Positions 1 to 6,641 of a stretch of 40,868 bases of DNA are shown here, piece after piece. The stretch lies in the NCBI GenBank assembly GCA_031270945.1, contig JAISWZ010000500.1, positions 1-40,868 of the forward strand, given 5' to 3'. The stretch is from Clostridiales bacterium (lineage in GTDB: Bacteria; Bacillota; Clostridia; Lachnospirales; WQUN01). Under the pieces are notes generated by a model that saw nothing but the letters and a program-made list of their open reading frames with translations, did not search any database and was not told where the DNA came from. How positions within the stretch are numbered: the stretch's first letter is position 1; each line of letters begins with the position of its first letter. The position numbers and the translations under genes are program-made.

Positions 1-996
1 CTGTCAAAACATGGAGACTATAAGCTTGGCGATTTCGGAATAGCAAGGCAGATCGAGCGAGCGCTAACCGCTGGCACGAGAGCGGGATCACCGAATTACA
101 TGGCGCCAGAAGTATACTCAGGGAAGCAGTACGGCGCTACTGTCGACTTGTACTCGCTTGGGCTTGTCATGCATCGGCTGCTAAACAACAAAAAATTGCC
201 TTTTATCTCCGCCAGCTCAACAAGCCTTAGCCAAACAGAGCGAGACGAGGCCTTGGGAAAGCGAATGACAGGAGTTCAGATCCCAGCACCGGCAAATGCA
301 TCTCCTGGGCTTTCTAAAGTCATACTGAAAGCTTGTGAGTTCAATGCCAAGAATCGTTTCAAGACAGCTTCCGAGATGAGGATTGCCTTGGAGACATACA
401 AGAATCAAGCGGCTGTTAGGCCGCTGAACATAAGGCAAAAGACTGATTCTTCTAATAAATCCATTGTTCCAGCTGGGAATGAGCCTACTGAACTCAAAAA
501 GGATAAGATGCTACTTCCCTGGAATAAGTTCATGAATAAGAAGGTAGTTGCGATATCGGGCGGAGGCGCGCTGGCTATCGTAATCTTTCTTATTTTTGCG
601 CTGTATCCAAAGGTAAGGGGACTCTCGTACTACTCAAAGGCAGAATCATTCTATGCCGATAGAAACTATGCAGAAGCTGCAAATTGGTACCAAAAATCCG
701 CTGAGCTAGGATACGCCCCTGGCCAAACCGATCTCGGAAACAGGTACTACTATGGCGAAGGCGTAAGGAAAGACCTTATTGAGGCTGCTAAATGGTACAA
801 GAAAGCCGCTGAACAAGGCGACGCCGGTGGACAATTCAATCTCGGAAAATGTTACTATGATGGCAATGGAGTTGCGAAAAACTTTGACAGTGCGTTCGAA
901 TGGTATAAAAAAGCCGCAGATCAGGGAAATGCATCAGCTCAAAAGGCACTTGAGGAGATGTACCGCGATGGACTAGGCGTTAAAAAGAACAATTAA
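1..996 (+). CDS. Ser/Thr protein kinase with Sel1 repeats, 5' end outside window
   Basis: The reading frame is open from base 1, beginning in the catalytic loop region (LSKHGDYKLGDFGIARQ, the DFG motif), followed by GSPNYMAPEV (activation segment and APE). The ATP-binding lobe and HRD motif lie upstream of the window. After the kinase comes a polar linker, one hydrophobic helix at about nt 541-600 (AISGGGALAIVIFLIFAL) and about three Sel1 repeats (pattern GQxxLGNxYYxGEGVxxDxxEAxKWYKKAAEQG). The family is a transmembrane Ser/Thr kinase with a presumed extracytoplasmic Sel1 ectodomain. The frame ends at TAA 994-996, but reading on gives KAIKWFIEATKGS, the expected rest of the last Sel1 unit, up to TGA at 1045-1047. 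The C-terminus therefore appears shortened by a nonsense mutation. Its repeat number is the smallest of the array. Confidence 0.9.
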   Translation: MSKHGDYKLGDFGIARQIERALTAGTRAGSPNYMAPEVYSGKQYGATVDLYSLGLVMHRLLNNKKLPFISASSTSLSQTERDEALGKRMTGVQIPAPANASPGLSKVILKACEFNAKNRFKTASEMRIALETYKNQAAVRPLNIRQKTDSSNKSIVPAGNEPTELKKDKMLLPWNKFMNKKVVAISGGGALAIVIFLIFALYPKVRGLSYYSKAESFYADRNYAEAANWYQKSAELGYAPGQTDLGNRYYYGEGVRKDLIEAAKWYKKAAEQGDAGGQFNLGKCYYDGNGVAKNFDSAFEWYKKAADQGNASAQKALEEMYRDGLGVKKNN

Positions 997-1100
997 AAGG
1001 CTATCAAATGGTTCATCGAGGCAACTAAGGGTAGTTTAGGAAGATGATTACGCTTTGAGTGATTTAAATTAATGGCCTGATATTTAAACCAAAACATTGC

Positions 1101-1135
1101 ATTCAAAGGGGAGCGGCCAACGCTCCCCTTGAATG
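1101..1135 (+). terminator. Rho-independent-like terminator after the first kinase gene
   Basis: A long hairpin pairs ATTCAAAGGGGAGCG with CGCTCCCCTTGAAT around a CCAA-type loop, 105 bp after the kinase stop. The core GGGGAGCG-CCAA-CGCTCCCC recurs at about 3391 and 6063. There is no clear T-run, so termination may be weak. Apart from this hairpin and the promoter at 1319-1347, nothing was recognised between 997 and 1450. Confidence 0.6.
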
Positions 1136-1318
1136 ATCATCCCAATAAATTATACGGTGCAAAAGTCCGATGGGGCTTTGTCTCAAGCATTTTTCCGTAT
1201 GCTATAGCGCGGATGGGGAACAATGAAGCAGGGGTTAGGTTACCCCTAGATTTCAAGCGCTGGAGCCTTTATGCGCCAAAACGAAAAGCAGAAAAATAGG
1301 TTTTCCAGGAGATTTGCG

Positions 1319-1347
1319 TTGACATGAATTTCTTTTTGTGCTATTGT
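1319..1347 (+). promoter_or_regulatory. Sigma-A-type promoter for the JAMM-like gene
   Basis: TTGACA (1319-1324), a 17-bp spacer and TATTGT (1342-1347) make a good vegetative promoter about 100 bp upstream of the ATG at 1451. Confidence 0.6.
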
Positions 1348-1450
1348 ACAGTGCAGAAGCGCATATCCAAAATCAAAAAACGATAGCAACGGCGGATCGA
1401 AATCCTTGCTAGATTTTGGGACATGCTTTGAAGATGACTGGAGGTTCACA

Positions 1451-1879
1451 ATGGAAGATATGATAACCATGAGCGTTCCGGCTTTCCAAAAGTTGCATGC
1501 ATGCAAACCAGGCCAAGGTGGAATTTTTGGCGGAACGCAAGGCCATATTTTAGATGTTGAGTATGACAGCGGTTTAGAAGCAAAGAGTTTCGCCACATAC
1601 AAGCCAAACTACAAGCTATGGAACATCTTAATCAAGCAATGGAAGAATTACAGAATCGGGATCATGGGGGTTTTTCATTACAACTCGTCCGGGCAAGAAG
1701 AGCTTACGTCAGATGATAAGAAATTTATCGAAGACGTTTTGTCGAAGCACAAAAAGGGCTCCAAGCTTCATTTCTTACATATATCTCCTAAAAAATTCTC
1801 CATGTTCGCAGTAGAAATGAACGGGGATCAAACTTCGATTAAGTCGGAAGAGTTTATTGTCGTTGGAGATCTTTCTTAG
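1451..1879 (+). CDS. JAMM/MPN-fold protein with substituted metal-binding residues
   Basis: This 142-aa protein resembles bacterial JAB/MPN (Mov34/PAD1-like) domains, metal-dependent isopeptidases or peptidases. The N-terminal segment SVPAFQKLHACKPGQGGIFGG matches the usual region around E-x-GGILxG. GIMGVFHYNSSGQEELTSDDKKFI matches the JAMM signature H-x-H-x(7)-S-x-x-D in spacing: His76, Asn78 in place of the second His, Thr86 in place of Ser, Asp89. The upstream Glu appears to be Gln22. The zinc site therefore looks impaired, which suggests a non-catalytic or binding role. The ATG at 1451 is preceded by TGGAGG eight bases upstream; a longer TTG-initiated frame from 1406 has no better ribosome site. 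It is a single gene with its own promoter and terminator. The fold assignment is by eye and needs a profile search. Confidence 0.7.
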   Translation: MEDMITMSVPAFQKLHACKPGQGGIFGGTQGHILDVEYDSGLEAKSFATYKPNYKLWNILIKQWKNYRIGIMGVFHYNSSGQEELTSDDKKFIEDVLSKHKKGSKLHFLHISPKKFSMFAVEMNGDQTSIKSEEFIVVGDLS

Positions 1880-1995
1880 AGATGTCAAAATTATTGTCTT
1901 TGGGTTTGAAGCTTGATAGGGGCTAAAGTTTTATGCCGCTTGTCTTTGAAGCTCGGTCAAGACAATTCAGAGCTTTTGTTAAACTCTTTTTATGC

Positions 1996-2029
1996 AAAGC
2001 GCTGGGCCTCAATGGCCAGCGCTTTTTTC
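1996..2029 (+). terminator. Terminator downstream of the JAMM-like gene
   Basis: AAAGCGCTGG and CCAGCGCTTT form a strong stem with a short loop, directly followed by a T-run (TTTTTT). It lies about 115 bp after the stop codon at 1879. Confidence 0.85.
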
Positions 2030-2053
2030 TTGCCGAGATCAAAGAGTGATTAA

Positions 2054-2153
2054 GAGCATATCCCAAAATTCCGAAATGGCGCCGAAAAACTCCTGGCTAA
2101 TGCTACAACGCCGGATTTTTTCGGCGCCTCGGATATAATTTTGGGATATGCTC
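2054..2153. mobile_element. Foldback MITE, 100 bp standard form
   Basis: The ends are GAGCATATCCCAAAATT and AATTTTGGGATATGCTC, with an inner inverted pair around CGCCGAAAAA/TTTTTTCGGCG. The left flank is TAA (2051-2053) and the right flank AAA, one base off a perfect 3-bp target duplication. It is non-coding and sits between the terminator at 1996 and the repeat array at 2202. Confidence 0.85.
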
Positions 2154-2201
2154 AAATATGCGTTGGAATGCGGCAGCTGATGCTGCGCTTAAAAAATCTC
2201 G

Positions 2202-2838
2202 CTGGTAAAATCGGATTTACAAGTTGAAATTTGCATTTGCTATAATGTGTTCAGATGTGAAAAGGGAATTGCTTGGTAGAATAGAAGCCATTAGCAGATA
2301 GAAGCGGTTAGGCAGACGGAATGCCTAACTGGTAAAATAGGATTTACAAGTTGAAATTTGCATTTGCTATAATGTGTACAGAAGGAAAAAAGGAGGGATG
2401 GCTGGTAGAAAAGAAGCCATTAGAAGCCATTTGCAAGAACAGTAGCGCTTAGGCGTAGACTGAATGCCAACCTGGTAAAATAGGATTTACAAGTTGAAAT
2501 TTGCGTTTGCTATAATGTGTACAGAGAAAAAAGGAAGGGATGGCTTGGCAGAATAAAATACATTTACCGGACGTAAGCGCTTAGGCGTAGACTGAATGCC
2601 AACCTGGTAAAATCAGATTTACAAGTTGAAATTTGCATTTGCTATAATATTTACATAAAGGAGGGGAGCGGCTTGACGGAGTAAAAGCCACTTGCAAGAC
2701 AGAGGCGGTACGTGGTTAGGCATAAACCGAATGCCTACTTGGAGAAATGCAATAAAATCAATTGAGAATGCATTAGCATATAATCTGCATGCAAACAAAA
2801 GAAGTAATATGGTTTGCAAATAGCTATATACAGTTTAA
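2202..2838 (+). repeat. Promoter-bearing tandem repeat array, copy 1 (five units)
   Basis: Units of about 127-143 bp begin at 2202, 2329, 2472, 2604 and, diverged, 2738. The first four start CTGGTAAAAT, then GGATTTACAAGTTGAAATTTG, then TTTGCTATAAT, an extended -10 (TGnTATAAT), at 2241, 2368, 2511 and 2643. The last unit has TATAAT at 2779. After each -10 comes an A/G-rich stretch with AGGAGG-like runs and no conserved reading frame. The array is presumably a set of tandem promoters or short transcribed leaders. It precedes a truncated lectin gene copy and matches the array at 3512. Confidence 0.8.
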
Positions 2839-3348
2839 AGCAACATTAAAGCAAGAAGCGACTATCCAGGATTTTGGGAGAAGTTCAAGATAGAAGAACC
2901 GGTCAAAGTCATAGCGGAAGGAACATATAGGATAATAAATGGCTCTGGCCGCTCGCTTAGTGTTCTTACAGGCTCAAGCACAGCCAATCCGAAATCCACG
3001 CAGAATGTTTGCCTTTACGATTGGGATTCAAGAGACCCGGCTGAAAGATGGACGCTCAGGCGCGTAGGCGATAATGTTTTTGAAATCCTAACGCCCGCCA
3101 ACAACGTTATTCTTAACGCCTACAGTGACTCTCCAAAGCATGGAACTAATGTGAACGTTTACGGAAACGACGGCTCTAACACCCAGCGATGGTTCATAGA
3201 GCAATCAGGAGACAAGTTCATCATCCGCCTTCAGAGCAATAGAAACTTAGTTCTTACAGCTACAGGAAGCGGCAATGAAGCTAATGTCAATGTGTCAAAC
3301 TATGATTCAAACAACAATAACCAGAAGTGGTCACTCAACAAGCTATAG
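2839..3348 (+). pseudogene. 5'-truncated ricin-lectin copy of the gene at 4161-5963
   Basis: The sequence is closely similar to the last third of the complete lectin gene (about 5446-5963), starting at AGCAAC. A stop codon (2836-2838) lies immediately upstream in frame, and no start codon or ribosome site is present. The remaining frame encodes the C-terminal beta-trefoil: GTYRIINGSGRSLSVL, QRW repeats and a closing NNNNQKWSLNKL. The signal peptide, peptidase domain and first two lectin domains are absent. Because the upstream repeat array and the downstream terminator are also duplicated, this appears to be a tandem copy of the whole locus with an internal deletion fusing the leader to the third lectin domain. 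There are no internal stops, so the deletion may be recent. Confidence 0.85.
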
Positions 3349-3389
3349 GAGTGGAAATGCAAAAATTAGACAAGAAAGTGGCTTTCTTT

Positions 3390-3417
3390 AGGGGAGCGAC
3401 CAACGCTCCCTTTTTTT
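3390..3417 (+). terminator. Terminator after the truncated lectin copy
   Basis: AGGGGAGCG-ACCAA-CGCTCCC is followed by seven T. It is nearly identical, with its flanks, to the terminator at 6063 after the complete lectin gene, confirming duplication of the locus. Confidence 0.85.
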
Positions 3418-3511
3418 GAAATTTAGATTATAAAATTTCCTTAAAATTGCGCTAAGAATACAGCAAATTTCCAGGATCACCGCAGAACCTAATCTAACCT
3501 TGAATGTCTAG

Positions 3512-4020
3512 CTGGTAAAATTGGATTTACAAGTTGAAATTCGCATTTGCTATAATGTGTTCATAAGGAACAAAGAGAGGGATGGCTTGGTAGAAAGACG
3601 GAAGCACATTGGCATAGGCTGAATGCCAAACTGGTAAAATCGGATTTACAAGTTGAAATTTGAATTTGCTATAATGTTTACAGAAGGAAAAGGAGGAATG
3701 GCTTGGCAAAAGAAAATACATTTGCTGGACGCAAGCGGTGAGGCGTAGACTGAATGCAACTGGTAAAATCGGATTTACAAGCAGAAATTTGAATTTGCTA
3801 TAATGTGTACAGAAAGGAAAAAGGGAGGTGGCTTGGCAGAATAAAATACATTTGCTGGACGCAAGTCGTTAGGCAAAGGAAGGGGGGATGGCTTTGGAAA
3901 TATAGAAGGCATATTCAAGACGTACGCGGTAAGGCATAGACTGAAATGCTTACTTGGAGAAATGCTATAAGTCAATTGACAATGCACATGAATGAAATTT
4001 ACATGCAAACAAAAATAATT
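3512..4020 (+). repeat. Promoter-bearing tandem repeat array, copy 2, upstream of the complete lectin gene
   Basis: Units beginning CTGGTAAAAT lie at 3512, 3631 and 3760, each with TTTACAAG, a TTGCTATAAT-type extended -10 (TATAAT at 3551, 3670 and 3799) and a G/A-rich tail. A diverged unit at 3953 (CTTGGAGAAATGC) carries TTGACA but no TATAAT; its counterpart in copy 1 is at 2738. Sequence from about 3840 to 3952 is a partial extra unit. About 140 bp of A/T-rich leader follows before the lectin gene's ribosome site. The arrangement suggests multiple tandem transcription starts driving one secreted protein. Confidence 0.8.
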
Positions 4021-4160
4021 ATTTGGATTGAAAAGTAGTAATGTAAAGTTTAATGCATTATGGATGACTTGCTAATAATAGAACACTTTCTACATAAGAT
4101 GTAATTTAGAATTTAGATAATATGTATGCAAATAAATTTAAATAAAATGGAGGTTTTGTC

Positions 4161-5963
4161 ATGAAAAAGGCAGTTTTTGCACTTGTCTTGCTTCTCACGT
4201 TTTCTTTTCAGGTGCCGTTTGTCTACGCGGAAAACGAGCTCAAATCCCAAGGGGCAGCTGTTCAGTGGGCAGAAAGCCATATAGGTAAAGGGTCATACAC
4301 ATGCGCTGAGTTTGCTCAAATATACATGAATACGTTTGATCATGGAAGATTGCCAGAAGATTGGTGGTATTGCGGAGGCGTTCACGGCCCCGTGGATTGG
4401 AAAGAACAGGAGTACCCGGCAGACGTTGGCTGGCAAAGAATTCAAACTACAAACCAAAATGACATTAAGCCTGGAGACATTATCATTTTTACAGGACCAA
4501 GCAAATACGGTCACACTGGCATAGCTTTGGACTCAAAAACGATGATTGATGCCAATGGAAATTCAGGCGACTATGAATACTCAGAAAGCGCACCTGCCAA
4601 GCATAACATCAGCAACCTCTCGAAATTTTTGTGGGGTGTGTTAAGGCCTCCGTTTTATGTTTCAAATGCTGAAAACATCGGCAACAATTTCGAAGGCATG
4701 ATCAGGGTTAGCGACCAATGGCTGACGAATAGCAATGGCGTGGCGAAGCTGACGCCCAATGATTCATTTGATTTGTCATACACTTTTCGATTTGAGCTTA
4801 GGCCAGATGGCACTTATAAAGTAACAAGCAAGAAAGATGGAAAATGTTTGGGTGTATACGGAGGAACATCAAACGAGGGCGGTAAGTTAGGGTTTTACGC
4901 GAGCGATGACAGTGACGCGCAGCGGATAAGGTTTGAGAACTTTAAAGAAGGCTATGCCATAGGAGTTCAATGCTCGCCAAACAATGTAATCGACGCAGGT
5001 GGAGTGCAAGGCAATTTCGGAGATGGATCCCGCCTCTGGATGTGGGGCAGAAATGATACCCCGCCTCAGTGGTTCCAGATTTTCAGAGATGAAACCAGGT
5101 CGTTCAATGGCAAGCAGATCGTCATTAAGTCTGTGGCGGCTAACAAGTATTTGTCGGTGTGGGATGACGTTTTGAGATCGTTATATGCTCGCGTAAATAA
5201 CTATGACACTGCAGTTGGTTCTTGGGAAATATTAACTGCAAAGGTTGCTGATGACGGCTGGGCTGGACTGTTTTCAAGCTGCGCAGGGAAGTATTTGACG
5301 ACGAACATAAATAAGAATGAGGCGCCGCTTGAAGCTGCCGCAACATCCATGCAGTCATGGGAAGTATATAAGATTTACAAGAGCTGGGACGTCTACTATC
5401 TGAAATCGCAAGCCAACGGAAAGTGGGTAACTGCAGTTCTTGACCAAAGCAACGTTCCTCTTAAAGCAAGAAGCGACTATCCAGGCTTTTGGGAGAAGTT
5501 CAAGATAGAAGAACCGGTCAAAGGCTTAGCGGAAGGAACATATAGGATAATAAATGGCTCTGGCCGCTCGCTTAGTGTATTAACAGGTTCAAACACGGCC
5601 AATCCTAAATCCACAGACAATGTTTGCCTTTATGATTACGATTCAAGAGACCCAGCTCAAAGATGGACGCTTAGGCGCGTGGGCGATAATCTTTTTGAAA
5701 TCCAAACGCCCAACAACAATGTTATTCTTAACCCCTACAGTGACTATCCAAAGCATGGAACGAAGGTGAACGTTTACGGCAACGAAGGCTCTGACACCCA
5801 GCGCTGGTTCATAGAGCAATCCGGAGACAAGTTCATCATCCGCCTTCAGAGCAATAGAAACTTAGTTCTTACAGCTACCGGAAGCGGCAATGCAGATGCA
5901 GTCAATGTGTCAAACTACGATTCAAACAACAATAACCAGAAGTGGTCATTCAACAAGCTATAG
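4161..5963 (+). CDS. Secreted NlpC/P60- or CHAP-like hydrolase with ricin-type lectin domains
   Basis: This 600-aa protein has a clear signal peptide (MKKAVFALVLLLTFSFQVPFVYA, cleavage near residue 23). Residues about 30-165 resemble an NlpC/P60 or CHAP cysteine peptidase: Cys48 in GSYTCAEF, His118 in KYGHTGIALD with the preceding KPGDIIIF strand, and a possible third residue in DANGN (130-134). Such domains cleave peptidoglycan peptides or related amide bonds. About three ricin B-type beta-trefoils follow (roughly 180-310, 310-455, 455-600), with recurrent Q-x-W motifs and GKxLxV-like segments, implying carbohydrate binding outside the cell. GGAGG lies seven bases before ATG, in the leader GGAGGTTTTGTC shared with the kinase genes. 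Transcription probably comes from the repeat array upstream. Whether its target is self or foreign cell wall is unknown. Confidence 0.85.
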   Translation: MKKAVFALVLLLTFSFQVPFVYAENELKSQGAAVQWAESHIGKGSYTCAEFAQIYMNTFDHGRLPEDWWYCGGVHGPVDWKEQEYPADVGWQRIQTTNQNDIKPGDIIIFTGPSKYGHTGIALDSKTMIDANGNSGDYEYSESAPAKHNISNLSKFLWGVLRPPFYVSNAENIGNNFEGMIRVSDQWLTNSNGVAKLTPNDSFDLSYTFRFELRPDGTYKVTSKKDGKCLGVYGGTSNEGGKLGFYASDDSDAQRIRFENFKEGYAIGVQCSPNNVIDAGGVQGNFGDGSRLWMWGRNDTPPQWFQIFRDETRSFNGKQIVIKSVAANKYLSVWDDVLRSLYARVNNYDTAVGSWEILTAKVADDGWAGLFSSCAGKYLTTNINKNEAPLEAAATSMQSWEVYKIYKSWDVYYLKSQANGKWVTAVLDQSNVPLKARSDYPGFWEKFKIEEPVKGLAEGTYRIINGSGRSLSVLTGSNTANPKSTDNVCLYDYDSRDPAQRWTLRRVGDNLFEIQTPNNNVILNPYSDYPKHGTKVNVYGNEGSDTQRWFIEQSGDKFIIRLQSNRNLVLTATGSGNADAVNVSNYDSNNNNQKWSFNKL

Positions 5964-6062
5964 GAGTAGTGCCCGACCCCTGTTGGCTTTGGTCAGATAT
6001 TTGAGTAGTGTATCCGCTGGCTGTTTGAAATACCAAAATTAGATAGGAATATGGTTTTCTTT

Positions 6063-6090
6063 AGGGGAGCGACCAACGCTCCCTTTTTTT
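6063..6090 (+). terminator. Terminator of the lectin gene
   Basis: AGGGGAGCG-ACCAA-CGCTCCC is followed by a run of T, about 100 bp after the stop. It is a second copy of the structure at 3390. Confidence 0.85.
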
Positions 6091-6151
6091 ATTGGATAAA
6101 AAAAACACAACGAATCTCCAGGATTCCCTGCAGACCATAACGTTACAGAAA

Positions 6152-6346
6152 GTGAATATCCCAAAACTCCGTTCTAGTGACGGATAGCGTTTGCCCAATA
6201 TTCAAGGGCAAATCGCCAAAGCCCTGGCGATGGCGTCAACTATATTTGCTCGGGATTTTGCGAACAACCACTTGTGTTTGTCCCGGGCTTTTACATGCGA
6301 GCTTGCAGGACTTCTGGCACCTCGGATACAATTTAAGGCTATGCTC
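6152..6346. mobile_element. Long, diverged foldback MITE (about 195 bp)
   Basis: The left end GTGAATATCCCAAAACTCCG and the right end CTATGCTC (followed by TAA) match the family loosely. The interior has the long-form inserts: GCGTTTGCCC...GGGCAAATCGC and a GCTCGGG/CCCGGGC-type pair. Substitutions are numerous, so this is probably an old insertion. It lies between the lectin terminator and the promoter at 6350. Confidence 0.65.
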
Positions 6347-6349
6347 TAA

Positions 6350-6379
6350 TTGCGCTAAAGCCTAGATGTATGGTATAAT
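6350..6379 (+). promoter_or_regulatory. Promoter of the kinase gene at 6642
   Basis: TTGCGC (6350-6355), an 18-bp spacer and TATAAT (6374-6379) in the context GTATGGTATAATC. The same -35, spacer length and -10 context recur at 12380-12409 before another kinase gene. Two foldback elements lie between this promoter and the ribosome site. Confidence 0.65.
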
Positions 6380-6401
6380 CGATATAGAAACAACAATCTA
6401 A

Positions 6402-6486
6402 AAGCATATCGCAAAATTAATTTTATGCTCGGAAAAATCCTCGTTGAACCCTTTGCAGGATTTTTATATCGCCTTGCGATATGCCT
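6402..6486. mobile_element. Variant foldback element (about 85 bp)
   Basis: The ends AAGCATATCGCAAAATTAATTTT and GCGATATGCCT, with inner GGAAAAATCC/GGATTTTTAT, form a foldback related to the main family but with CGC instead of CCC in the terminal repeat. TAA flanks the left end. It abuts the standard element at 6489. Confidence 0.65.
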
Positions 6487-6488
6487 GA

Positions 6489-6588
6489 GAGCATATCCTA
6501 AAATTCCGAAATGGCGCCGAAAAAATCCTGGCGAATGCTTCAACGCCGGATTTTTTCGGCGCCTCGGATATAATTTTGGGATATGCTC
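6489..6588. mobile_element. Foldback MITE, 100 bp standard form, in the kinase 5' leader
   Basis: The ends are GAGCATATCCTAAAATTCCG and AATTTTGGGATATGCTC; the left flank is TGA and the right flank TAA. The body is almost identical to 2054-2153 and 12231-12330. It lies in the transcribed leader between the promoter at 6350 and the ribosome site at about 6626, so the mRNA would carry a long hairpin. Confidence 0.85.
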
Positions 6589-6641
6589 TAAATATCAGCG
6601 ATAATGTAATTATGCATGCTCTAGATAAGGAGGTTTATGAC

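Noticed and set aside
1406-1450. Upstream TTG start for the JAMM-like gene
   Set aside because: The ATG at 1451 has a TGGAGG ribosome site at good spacing and the JAMM homology begins after it.
2202-4020. Regularly spaced repeats as a possible CRISPR array
   Set aside because: Units are about 120-145 bp, imperfect and similar along their full length; there are no short identical repeats with unique spacers and no cas genes.
6177-6365. 62-residue plus-strand frame
   Set aside because: It lies wholly in a diverged MITE and has no ribosome site.
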